From DAHUYF01 sp052143095 (lineage in GTDB: Bacteria > Pseudomonadota > Alphaproteobacteria > ATCC43930 > CGMCC-115725), in assembly GCA_052143095.1 (NCBI GenBank), contig JBKQTR010000046.1, positions 1 through 8,071 on the forward strand: DNA of 8,071 nucleotides. Reading direction: 5' to 3'. Numbering within the stretch: the first letter of the stretch is position 1; every line of letters starts with the position of its first letter. This document shows, piece after piece, positions 1 to 6,376 of the stretch. Both the position numbers and the translations under genes were made by a program. The notes under the pieces are model-generated. The model searched no databases. It worked only from the letters and a program-made list of their open reading frames with translations, and was not told the DNA's origin.

Positions 1-1220
1 GCTTCTTCGGCAACACGTTCCAGACATTGCTCAAGGGCCGTATATCTAATCCGGGGACCGCCAGAAGGGCCATAGCCCTTCTGCGCGACCATGCTGGCCA
101 ACCGAAGAGAATCACCGACATCGCAAAATCGGACACTGCCGAGCCGAGGCCGCCCGTCGGCCCGCTGAATCCAATTTCGAAAATCCTCTTGGGCAATTGG
201 ATATCGGTGTCGCGCAGCCGCGGCGAAACCCCCACCACCCCACACGACGGCGCCATCGTTCACGACATGGCAAATTAGGCGCAGCCCCGTGCCACGAGGA
301 TCAAGAGCATCTCCATGGAGGTACGTGAGTGCGGAGTTCGAAGTTTTTGGTCCCTTCTGCTGCCTAGCGAGCCCCGCGATACGCGGATACCTCGTGCCAG
401 GATATGGTGAAAGGCCAACGCATTGAATTTCTAGGTCGGCGGCCGCGCCTGGCCACCGCTCCACCCTATGAGCAGTAAATCCTATCGCGGTACATTCCTT
501 AAGCACCGTTTCTGGCCCGATAACAAGTCCGCTCGGTAACGCTTCCGTAAATGCTCGAGAGGCAATTGAATAGTCGAGTCGAAAACGATCTGACTTCGCT
601 CCATCCGTTCGCGACGCGCAAAACATCGCGACACGTTCATCAGTTGCCTTCGCGACACGGATTAGCATTGCTTCAGCGGACACGTCGAAACGGCTTCTCA
701 ATTCCATTATTCGTTCGATTGTTAGTGAGCCACTTGATATTTGGGAAACGTCGCCAAACGGCATTACGATCTCGGCAGCCGCAATATTGCACAACATCTC
801 CAGCTGCCAATCGTCAGAACGAGAATGGTCGCGCCCGCCTCTATGGCGCACCGCCTTTGCACAGTCCGGGAAAAAGGTATGCGCGATCTCGTGGGCGATC
901 GAAAATCGAAGCCTCTCGCGAGGTTGTCTCGGATTAAACTCGATTGTTAATCCACCCGTCGACGTAGGAATTGTACGAGCATCCACAACATCGGTCTGAG
1001 GCTGCACGTGGATCTTAAGAATATCGGCGAGAGTGATTGGATCGAAAGGCGGACCTGACCATCCCTTGTCGAAGGCTTCCAAGATCACGGACCTTGCTTT
1101 GCGCTCCATCGCGGCAACAGGATTTTTATCCCCCGCAAATGCGCGCACGGACGGATTGGTCCAGATCACCCGAGATTGCTTACCCTCCTCTTCGATCAAA
1201 TTTTCTCGTGCCAGCGCCAA
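1..1220 (-). CDS. ImmA/IrrE-family zinc metallopeptidase fused to a C-terminal macro domain (partial, runs off left edge)
   Basis: I translated this frame by hand. It is open from a TTG at 1220 to position 1 with no stop: 406 full codons, C-terminus missing. Residues about 40-160 form an ImmA/IrrE (Peptidase M78) domain. The zinc motif HEIAH is at residues 110-114, preceded by RLRFSIA. The probable third zinc ligand is E150 in NIAAAEIVMP, and a WSGPPFD stretch lies near the N-terminus. Residues about 165-290 are a linker or middle domain, possibly equivalent to the HTH and GAF-like parts of IrrE (inference). From about residue 298 the protein matches a macro domain of the Appr-1''-p processing type: LTYLHGDALD (298-307), LICHVVNDG (315-323, N321), a glycine-rich WGGGGFAAA loop (327-335), LASMVAQKGYGPS, then GPRIRYTALEQCLERVAEEA at the edge. 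ImmA/IrrE enzymes typically cleave XRE-type repressors, and macro domains bind or hydrolyse ADP-ribose derivatives. No XRE gene is visible beside it. An in-frame TAG at 1260-1262 bars an earlier start; TTG 1220 has GAGGG eight bases upstream. Base composition is less GC-rich than its neighbours. Confidence 0.9.
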   Translation of the reverse strand, partial: MALARENLIEEEGKQSRVIWTNPSVRAFAGDKNPVAAMERKARSVILEAFDKGWSGPPFDPITLADILKIHVQPQTDVVDARTIPTSTGGLTIEFNPRQPRERLRFSIAHEIAHTFFPDCAKAVRHRGGRDHSRSDDWQLEMLCNIAAAEIVMPFGDVSQISSGSLTIERIMELRSRFDVSAEAMLIRVAKATDERVAMFCASRTDGAKSDRFRLDYSIASRAFTEALPSGLVIGPETVLKECTAIGFTAHRVERWPGAAADLEIQCVGLSPYPGTRYPRIAGLARQQKGPKTSNSALTYLHGDALDPRGTGLRLICHVVNDGAVVWGGGGFAAAARHRYPIAQEDFRNWIQRADGRPRLGSVRFCDVGDSLRLASMVAQKGYGPSGGPRIRYTALEQCLERVAEE

Positions 1221-1228
1221 ATTAGTAG

Positions 1229-1233
1229 CCCTC
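1229..1233 (-). promoter_or_regulatory. Shine-Dalgarno that decides the TTG start of the peptidase-macro gene
   Basis: On the minus strand GAGGG lies eight bases before TTG at 1220-1218. There is no in-frame ATG until residue 48, which would leave the conserved N-terminal segment (VIWTNPSVRA) outside the protein. TTG 1220 is therefore the best start. Another in-frame TTG at 1235-1233 overlaps the ribosome binding site and is less likely. Confidence 0.55.
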
Positions 1234-1275
1234 AAGAGGTGGGTCGGAAGATGATATTTCTAACTATGGGCTAGC

Positions 1276-1302
1276 ATCATAACCCAGAATCGGATTTTTC
1301 AA
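1276..1302 (-). promoter_or_regulatory. Candidate sigma-70-type promoter for the peptidase-macro gene
   Basis: On the minus strand TATGAT (1281-1276) is one base from the TATAAT consensus. TTGAAA (1302-1297) lies 15 bases upstream; reading TTGTTG (1305-1300) instead gives an 18-base spacer. Transcription would begin around 1268-1270, giving a leader of roughly 50 bases before the TTG start at 1220. The position supports that start codon. The -35 assignment is uncertain because of the spacer choice. Confidence 0.45.
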
Positions 1303-1703
1303 CAACGGGAGTTAGCGGGAGCACTCTGAGATGTCGAGGCGAGTTGACATATGGCGCCTCTAGACTGGGACGACCATCATCGCAAAGCCTATTCTCGCGC
1401 AGCAAATTTACCTGCAGCTCCGCTTAAGATCAGTGCTCTATTTGCCGACGATTCCACGCGAGCGGTGCCTGCCGCCATCGTCGGATTGAAACCGTCCAGC
1501 GTTGATTGGTTCCGAAAGGGCCGGATCGTCGAGGCGGACACGTAGAAATTCCTTCGGATTGTCACGGTTCGAGCGTGCCGCCGTCCGCTTCGGCTTATGC
1601 CCCAGCTGCAGCCCCAGGCTCCGGCGGTGATGCGCCACGGTGAATACCTGGTTGTATAGATTGTGCCCGCGCTGCGTCGCGCGCCTGGACCCCCGTCGGC
1701 CGT
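1303..1703. other. About 400 bases with no supportable gene
   Basis: This gap lies between the promoter of the peptidase-macro gene and the 3' end of the aldo/keto reductase. Two short open frames exist, 64 codons at 1351-1545 (plus) and 66 codons at 1438-1638 (minus, GTG start). Neither has a convincing ribosome binding site or a product I recognise. The minus frame stays open upstream past its GTG into the reductase gene, so it may be only a chance frame. No HTH regulator, tRNA or clear terminator is visible. The composition shifts here from moderate GC to the high GC of the operon, so this could be the border of an acquired segment. Confidence 0.5.
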
Positions 1704-2684
1704 CTACCGATAAACCGCCCTCATATTGGCCTCGGGGTAGCGCGCGCCGGCGGCGGCGCCTGGCGGCACGACCGCCGCGATGCGCGCGACATCGGCCGGC
1801 GTCAGCGTCACCTTGAGCGCCCCCAGATTCTCGTCGAGCCGCTCCTTGCGCTTGGTGCCGGGGATCGGCACAACGTCGTCGCCTTGCGTGAGCAGCCAGG
1901 CCAGCGTGAGCTGCGCCGGGCTGCAGCCTTTCTCGCGCGCGATCGCCTCGAGCCGCGCCACCAGCGCGAAATTATGCGCGAAATTCTCGCCGACGAAGCG
2001 CGGATGCTCGGCGCGCCGGTCGCCCCTGACGTCCTCCGGCGCGCGGATGCCGCCGGTGAGGAAGCCTCGGCCGAGCGGCGAGTACGCCATGAAGCCGATG
2101 CCGAGCGGGCGGGTCGTCGCGCGCGTCTCCTCGGCCTCGGCGCGGTAGAGCAGCGAGTATTCGGTCTGCACCACGGTGATGGGATGGGCGGCATGGGCGC
2201 GGCGGATGGTCTCGGGCCGCGCCTCGGAAAGGCCGAGATAGCGCACCTTGCCCTGCTCGATCAGCCGCGCCATGGCGCCGACCGTGTCCTCGATCGGCAC
2301 CGCGGGGTCGACGCGATGCTGGAAATAGATGTCGATGACATCGAGGCCGAGGCGCTTCAGGCTCGCCTCGCAGGCCTGCTGCACATAGGCCGGGCTGCCG
2401 TCGACGCCTTGGCCGGTCGGCGTCCTGACCTGGCCGAACTTGCTCACCAGCACGACGCCGTCGCGCCGTCCCCGGAGCGCGCGGCCGACCACCTGCTCGT
2501 TGTGGCCCCAGCCGTAGAGGTCGGCGCTGTCGAGGAGGTCGACGCCCTGGTCGAGCGCGTAGTGGATGAGGGCCACGGCGGCGTCATCGTCGCTCTTGCC
2601 GTAGACGCCCGACAAGGACATGCAGCCGAGCCCGATGGCCGAGACCGACGGGCCGTTCTTTCCCAGCCTGCGATGCGCCAGCAT
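1704..2684 (-). CDS. Aldo/keto reductase
   Basis: A 326-residue NADPH-dependent aldo/keto reductase, a soluble (beta/alpha)8 enzyme that reduces carbonyls to alcohols. The catalytic tetrad is visible: D52 and Y57 in LLDSADLYGWG, K82 in VLVSKFGQ and H123 in IYFQHRVD. The cofactor-binding end is seen in YSPLGRGFLTGG (201-212) and VVPIPGTKRKERLDENLGAL (271-290). Length and motifs fit the group of roughly 330-residue bacterial AKRs that includes AKR13-like enzymes; the substrate cannot be read from the sequence. The ATG at 2684 has AAGGAG about eight bases upstream, and that site overlaps the stop codon of the preceding DsrE-like gene. The 10-base gap makes co-transcription and coupled translation likely. 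It is the last gene of the TRAP cluster, so it may act on the imported compound or a product of it (inference). The frame is intact. Confidence 0.93.
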   Translation of the reverse strand: MLAHRRLGKNGPSVSAIGLGCMSLSGVYGKSDDDAAVALIHYALDQGVDLLDSADLYGWGHNEQVVGRALRGRRDGVVLVSKFGQVRTPTGQGVDGSPAYVQQACEASLKRLGLDVIDIYFQHRVDPAVPIEDTVGAMARLIEQGKVRYLGLSEARPETIRRAHAAHPITVVQTEYSLLYRAEAEETRATTRPLGIGFMAYSPLGRGFLTGGIRAPEDVRGDRRAEHPRFVGENFAHNFALVARLEAIAREKGCSPAQLTLAWLLTQGDDVVPIPGTKRKERLDENLGALKVTLTPADVARIAAVVPPGAAAGARYPEANMRAVYR

Positions 2685-2694
2685 GCGTCTCTCC

Positions 2695-3144
2695 TTAGAC
2701 TTTGATATAGCTCCAGCCTTGCTCCTGCAGCTCGATCAGCCGGACCACGCCGGCCGGCACGATCCGCGCCAGCGGCAGCAGGACGATCTCCTTGCCCTCG
2801 GCGCGCGTCATCGCCTCGAGCGTGTTGTGGCAGGCGCTGAACACCATCTGCGGCAGCTTCTCGTGCAGCTCGGCGAGCCGCTGCTTCACCGGCGAGGTGT
2901 CGGCGCGCAGCAAGGTGAGGCCGGGCCCATAGGCGACGAGCTCGATGGCGATGCTCTCGCCGCGCTCGGCGAAGGCCGCGGCGGCGTTCCCGGCATTGCC
3001 GAGCGCCATGTTCATCACCCCGGCGTCGTTCTCGTCGATATGCAGCGCCAGGCGGTGCGACGCGGGCGCGGCCGCCGCAACGCGGCGCGACGCGCCGAGC
3101 GCGCCGAGAAAGGCGGTGGCGGTCAGCAGAAGCCTACGGTCCAT
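2695..3144 (-). CDS. Small exported DsrE-like protein
   Basis: A 149-residue protein. The N-terminus MDRRLLLTATAFLGAL followed by an alanine-rich stretch to about residue 27 looks like an export signal. The paired arginines at 3-4 before a hydrophobic run make Tat export possible, though the motif is imperfect. The mature part matches the DsrE/DsrF-like fold: a first strand (RLALHIDEND), ALGNAGNAAAAF, IELVAYGPGLTLL (68-79), a conserved-looking cysteine C105 in VFSACHNTL, and a C-terminal VRLIELQEQGWSYIKV. DsrE-family proteins are often linked to sulfur transfer through a cysteine, but the role of secreted single-domain members is not established. The start at ATG 3144 is chosen because AGGAG lies eight bases upstream and a signal peptide follows directly; a longer reading to 3546 overlaps the transporter gene. 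It lies 23 bases downstream of dctM and 10 upstream of the reductase, inside one operon. Confidence 0.82.
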   Translation of the reverse strand: MDRRLLLTATAFLGALGASRRVAAAAPASHRLALHIDENDAGVMNMALGNAGNAAAAFAERGESIAIELVAYGPGLTLLRADTSPVKQRLAELHEKLPQMVFSACHNTLEAMTRAEGKEIVLLPLARIVPAGVVRLIELQEQGWSYIKV

Positions 3145-3167
3145 GGGCGTTCTCCTGATATCGTCGC

Positions 3168-4454
3168 TCAATAGCGAATGCCGAGGAAATGCGGAAGCGC
3201 CACCGACAGCGGCGGCCAGTAGGTCACCAGCGCGAGGAAGGCCAGCATGACGATGAGCCAGGGCAGCACCGCCACGGTGAGCTCGGTGATGCCCATGCGG
3301 GCGATGCCGCTGGCGACGTAGAGGTTGAGGCCGACCGGCGGGTGGCAGAGCCCGACCTCCATGTTGACCGCCATCAGGATGCCGAAATGCAAGGGGTCGA
3401 TGCCGAGGCGGGTGATGATGGGAAACAGGATCGGCGCCATGATCAGCAGGATCGAGGACGGCTCCATGACGTTGCCGGCGGCGAGCAGGATGAAATTCAC
3501 CACCAGCAGGAAGACCCAGGGGCTGAACTGCTTGCCGATCATCCACGCCGCCATCGCCTGCGGGATGTTCTCCGAGGTCATGAGGAAGGAGAACAGCACG
3601 GCGTTGGTGATGATGTAGAGCAGCATCGCGCTCATATTGGCGGCGTCGAGCAGCACCTTGGGCACGCGGGCGAGCGGCATGTCCTTGTAGACGAAGACGG
3701 CGATGACGAAGGCATAGGTCGCCGCCACCGCCGCCGCCTCGGTCGGCGTGAAGACGCCGCTATAGATGCCGCCGAGCACGATCGCGATGAGCAGCAGGCC
3801 CCAGAGGCTGTCGCGGAAGGCGCGCCAGCGCTCGCCCCAGGAGGCGCGCTTCATGCGCGGATAGCCTTTGCGCCAGGCGTAGAGCCAGGTGAGCAGCGCC
3901 AGTGCGGTCGCCAAGGTCAGGCCCGGCACCACCCCCGCCATGAAGAGCGCGCCGATCGAGGTGTTGGTCGAGACGCCGTAGAGCACCAGGATGATCGAGG
4001 GCGGCACCAATATCCCGAGCGCGCCCGAGGTGGTGATGATGCCGGCGCCGAAGCGGCGGGGAAAGCCGTGCTCGATCATCGCCGGCAGGATGATCGAGCC
4101 GATCGCCACCACGGTGGCGACGGAGGAGCCGGAGATCGCCGCGAAGAGGGCGCAGGCGACGACGCCGGCGAGCCCCAGCCCGCCCGGCCAGTGGCCCACC
4201 AGCGAGCTGGTGAAGGCGATCATCCGCCGCGCCACGCCGCCATGGGTGAGGAAGGCGCCGGCGAGGATGAAGAACGGGATCGCCATGATCTGGAAGTTCT
4301 CGATGCCGGTGAAGAGCTTCAAGGCGACGCTCTCGATCGGCACCTGCGTCATGGCGAAGAGGAAGGTGAGCACCGTGAGGCCGAGCGAGATCGAGATCGG
4401 CATTCCCGTCAGCATCAGCCCGAAGAGCAGGGCGAAGATGATCGCGGCGTTCAT
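3168..4454 (-). CDS. dctM: TRAP transporter large permease subunit (DctM family)
   Basis: A 428-residue integral membrane protein, the ion-coupled transport subunit of a tripartite TRAP importer. Many hydrophobic segments run along its length. Typical DctM features are MNAAIIFALLFGLMLTGMPI at the N-terminus, IMAIPFFILAGAFLTHGG, the FAAISGSSVATVVAIGSI loop, GALGILVPPSIILVLYG, GVFTPTEAAAVAA, and near the end the run from AGNVMEPSSILLIMAPILFP to GLCHPPVGLNLYVASG. Length agrees with the usual size of about 425 residues. The ATG at 4454 overlaps the TGA of dctQ (ATGA), which fixes the start and implies translational coupling. An upstream-extended reading to 4856 is only an out-of-frame overlap with dctQ. 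The substrate is set by the partner DctP. The frame is complete with no missing motif. Confidence 0.96.
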   Translation of the reverse strand: MNAAIIFALLFGLMLTGMPISISLGLTVLTFLFAMTQVPIESVALKLFTGIENFQIMAIPFFILAGAFLTHGGVARRMIAFTSSLVGHWPGGLGLAGVVACALFAAISGSSVATVVAIGSIILPAMIEHGFPRRFGAGIITTSGALGILVPPSIILVLYGVSTNTSIGALFMAGVVPGLTLATALALLTWLYAWRKGYPRMKRASWGERWRAFRDSLWGLLLIAIVLGGIYSGVFTPTEAAAVAATYAFVIAVFVYKDMPLARVPKVLLDAANMSAMLLYIITNAVLFSFLMTSENIPQAMAAWMIGKQFSPWVFLLVVNFILLAAGNVMEPSSILLIMAPILFPIITRLGIDPLHFGILMAVNMEVGLCHPPVGLNLYVASGIARMGITELTVAVLPWLIVMLAFLALVTYWPPLSVALPHFLGIRY

Positions 4455-5056
4455 ATGGGATCGCCGGCGGCGGTGCCGGTCGGCGGCTCGATGCCCTCGA
4501 CCCGGGCGTGGCTGTGCGCCGGCAGGTCGCCGGTGCGCGCGAAATGCCAGGCGACCTGGAGGAAGCGGAAGCACATGAGGTAGGAGCCGCAGGGGATGGC
4601 GAGATAGACCAGCCACATCGGCGCTTCCATATCGGCCGAGACCTGCTCGGTCTGGGCGATCTCCCAGACGAAGCGGGCGCCGAGCGAGCCGATGATGCCG
4701 GTGAAGAGCGCGCCGCAGAGCAGGCCGAAGAGGATGACGAGGCCGCGCGTTCCGGGCGGCAGGCGGTTCACCAGCACGTCGACGCCGACATGGATGCCGG
4801 TGCGCACGCCATAGGCGGCGCCGAATTTGGCGACCCAGATGAACATGTAGATGCACAGCTCCTGCGCCCAGGTCATGTCGATCTGGGTGACATAGTCCTG
4901 GATCACCGGCACGGTCGAGAGATAGCGATGGACGACGGCGACGAAGGTGATCAGCGTCGCCGCCGCCATCAGGCTGGCGATGAGGATCTCCTCGAGCCGG
5001 TCGAGGATGCGGAGCGGGAGCCTGAGCATGCGCGCGTCGGGCGGCGGGTCTGCCAC
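4451..5056 (-). CDS. dctQ: TRAP transporter small permease subunit (DctQ family)
   Basis: A 201-residue membrane protein with four hydrophobic segments, about residues 24-45, 66-84, 104-127 and 147-168. The characteristic motif starts at WAQELCIYMFIWVAKFGAAY (63-82) and continues with GVRTGIHVGVDVLVN. DctQ pairs with DctM to form the membrane complex and helps dock the solute-loaded DctP. The chosen start is GTG at 5056; an internal ATG at 5032 would also keep all helices, and neither has a strong ribosome binding site. It begins 30 bases after dctP and overlaps dctM by four bases. The hydrophilic C-terminal tail of about 25 residues is rich in proline, glycine and alanine. Confidence 0.93.
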   Translation of the reverse strand: MADPPPDARMLRLPLRILDRLEEILIASLMAAATLITFVAVVHRYLSTVPVIQDYVTQIDMTWAQELCIYMFIWVAKFGAAYGVRTGIHVGVDVLVNRLPPGTRGLVILFGLLCGALFTGIIGSLGARFVWEIAQTEQVSADMEAPMWLVYLAIPCGSYLMCFRFLQVAWHFARTGDLPAHSHARVEGIEPPTGTAAGDPI

Positions 5057-5086
5057 GGCCTGCCGGGGCGACCTCGCTTGCCGCCG

Positions 5087-6088
5087 CTACTGCGTCGCGC
5101 TGACGCCGGTCTCCTTGTAGATCGCATCGATGAGGTCCTTGCCGATGCGCGACGCCATCTCCTCATGCACCCGCAGCAGCCCCTTGCGCCACGCGGATTT
5201 CTCCTCCGGCGTCAGCGTGATGAACTCGACCGTGCCCGAGGCCTTGATCTTGGCCAGCGCCTCGGCGTTCTCGGTCTCGGCAATCGAGTTGCAATAGGCG
5301 GTGGCGTCCTTGGCGGCGTCGGCGAGCTCGCCGCGGATATCGTCGGGCAGCCCGTCCCAGAACTTCTTGTTCACGATGAGCGCATAGCCGATATAGGTGT
5401 GGTCCGACACCGTCAGGAATTTCTGCACCTCGAAGAATTTCTGCGTGTAGATGTTGGACGGCGTGTTCTCGCCGCCATCGACGACGCCGGTCTGCAGCGC
5501 TTGATAGACCTCCGAGAACGCCATCACCTGCGGCAGGGCCCCGAGATCCCGGTATGTGGCTTCGAGCACCTTCGAGGACTGGATGCGCATCTTCATCCCC
5601 TTGAAGTCGGCGAGCGTGCGCAGCGGCTTGTTGGAGGTGATGACCGAGAAGCCGTTGTCCCAATAGCCGAGCCCGACGATGCCCTTGGGCTCGAGCTTCT
5701 TGAACAGCTCCTTGCCGATCGGCCCGTCGCTGACTTTGCGCAGCGCCGCCACCGAGGGGAAGATGTAGGGCAGGTCGAAGGCCTCGAATTCCTTGATGCC
5801 GAGCGGGCCGAACTTGCTCACCGACGGCGCCAGCATCTGCACCGCGCCGAGCTGCAGCGCCTCGAGCTCCTCCTTGTCCTTGTAGAGCTGGCTGTTGGGA
5901 TAGACCTCGACCTTGACCCGGCCGTGGGTGCGCTCCTCGGCCAGCTCCTTGAACTTCTCCGCCGCCTTCCCCTTGGGGGTGTCCGGTGCCACGACATGGC
6001 TGAACTTGATGACGATCGGCTCATCCGCGCGGGCCGGCGCGAGCGCCAGAAAGGCAAATACGGCAGCAATGGCAAGGACGTTTCTCAC
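5087..6088 (-). CDS. dctP: TRAP transporter periplasmic substrate-binding protein (DctP family)
   Basis: A 333-residue extracytoplasmic solute receptor that captures its ligand in the periplasm and delivers it to DctQM. It has a clear Sec signal peptide (MRNVLAIAAVFAFLALAPARA, cleavage probably after residue 21) and a mature start at DEPIVIKFSHVVAPDTPKG, the typical first strand of this family. The conserved ligand-carboxylate arginine is probably R169 in MKMRIQSSKV; GGENTPSNIY (206-214) is the family's second ligand-contact region. These residues support an organic-acid ligand such as a C4-dicarboxylate or sugar acid, but do not tell which. The GTG start at 6088 has GGGAG about nine bases upstream and places the signal peptide directly at the N-terminus. 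It is the first gene of the cluster that continues with dctQ, dctM, the DsrE-like gene and the reductase. Its upstream region is shared with the divergent gene at 6377. Confidence 0.95.
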   Translation of the reverse strand: MRNVLAIAAVFAFLALAPARADEPIVIKFSHVVAPDTPKGKAAEKFKELAEERTHGRVKVEVYPNSQLYKDKEELEALQLGAVQMLAPSVSKFGPLGIKEFEAFDLPYIFPSVAALRKVSDGPIGKELFKKLEPKGIVGLGYWDNGFSVITSNKPLRTLADFKGMKMRIQSSKVLEATYRDLGALPQVMAFSEVYQALQTGVVDGGENTPSNIYTQKFFEVQKFLTVSDHTYIGYALIVNKKFWDGLPDDIRGELADAAKDATAYCNSIAETENAEALAKIKASGTVEFITLTPEEKSAWRKGLLRVHEEMASRIGKDLIDAIYKETGVSATQ

Positions 6089-6150
6089 GGGGCATCTCCC
6101 AGGTTTTTCGTTGCCCGCACCCTACCAAGAAAACCCCCGCGCGGGCTAGG

Positions 6151-6316
6151 CAAACTCCCGAAGGGAGTTTGTCCGCGGCGGCGCCAGCGATTGCGCAGCA
6201 ATCGCGAAAGCCGCTCGCCCGCAGGGTGCGGGCTCTCGCGGTTGCGAGAGCAACCGCTGCCGCCCGCCGGCGACGACGCTTGGCGTCGCGCCGTCCCCGG
6301 TGTGACGCCGGTCACA
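6151..6316. repeat. Run of six perfect short hairpins in the divergent intergenic region
   Basis: Within 166 bases I count six perfect inverted repeats with loops of only 3-4 bases. Arms and loops are: 6151-6159/6163-6171 (CAAACTCCC, loop GAA); 6187-6194/6198-6205 (GCGATTGC, loop GCA); 6217-6223/6227-6233 (GCCCGCA, loop GGG); 6238-6245/6250-6257 (GCGGTTGC, loop GAGA, with an alternative pairing CTCTCGC 6233-6239 to 6244-6250); 6274-6279/6283-6288 (CGACGC, loop TTG); and 6301-6306/6311-6316 (TGTGAC, loop GCCG). The arms differ from hairpin to hairpin, so this is not a tandem repeat or a CRISPR. It may be a mosaic of dispersed palindromic elements or a structured RNA leader for the gene at 6377. 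It does not encode a protein I recognise. The rest of 6089-6376 must hold the promoters of dctP and of the gene at 6377, which I could not place with confidence. Confidence 0.8.
6255..6279 (-). repeat. 25-base module, copy 1 (inverted relative to copy 2)
   Basis: The reverse complement of this segment matches 6851-6875 at 23 of 25 positions; both differences are C/T. The core reads GGCGGGCGGCAGCG. The two copies flank the gene at 6377-6838 in opposite orientation, which suggests members of one dispersed palindromic repeat family. Confidence 0.7.
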
Positions 6317-6376
6317 ACCTCCGCGCCGCGGCCCTTCCAAGATGCTTCGGCAGCTTCCCCCTAAGGAGCGGCCGTC

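Noticed and set aside
551..937. Plus-strand open frame of 128 codons
   Set aside because: It lies opposite the peptidase-macro frame, whose HEIAH motif and continuous homology identify the minus strand as coding.
1438..1638. Minus-strand GTG-initiated frame of 66 codons as a small gene
   Set aside because: It has no recognised product and no clear ribosome binding site, and its frame continues upstream into the reductase gene, so chance is the simpler explanation.
1884..2705. Plus-strand open frame of 273 codons opposite the aldo/keto reductase
   Set aside because: It is antisense to an enzyme with a complete catalytic tetrad and shows no recognisable motif.
2695..3546. Longer 283-codon reading of the DsrE-like gene
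   Set aside because: The extension overlaps dctM out of frame. The ATG at 3144 has a good ribosome binding site and is followed by a signal peptide.
3189..4583. Plus-strand open frame of 464 codons opposite dctM
   Set aside because: It is low-complexity, rich in charged residues and histidine, and mirrors the membrane-protein codons of dctM; a shadow frame.
3168..4856. Longer 562-codon reading of dctM
   Set aside because: The extra N-terminal part overlaps dctQ in another frame and is arginine/histidine-rich; the ATG at 4454 gives the normal DctM length and start.
6151..6316. CRISPR array
   Set aside because: The palindromes differ in sequence and spacing, with no constant direct repeat and no spacers of uniform length.
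4508..6364. Plus-strand open frame of 618 codons opposite dctP and dctQ
   Set aside because: It is antisense to two clear TRAP genes, has biased Arg/Asp/Glu/His/Leu-rich composition with no domain, and arises from high-GC codon structure.
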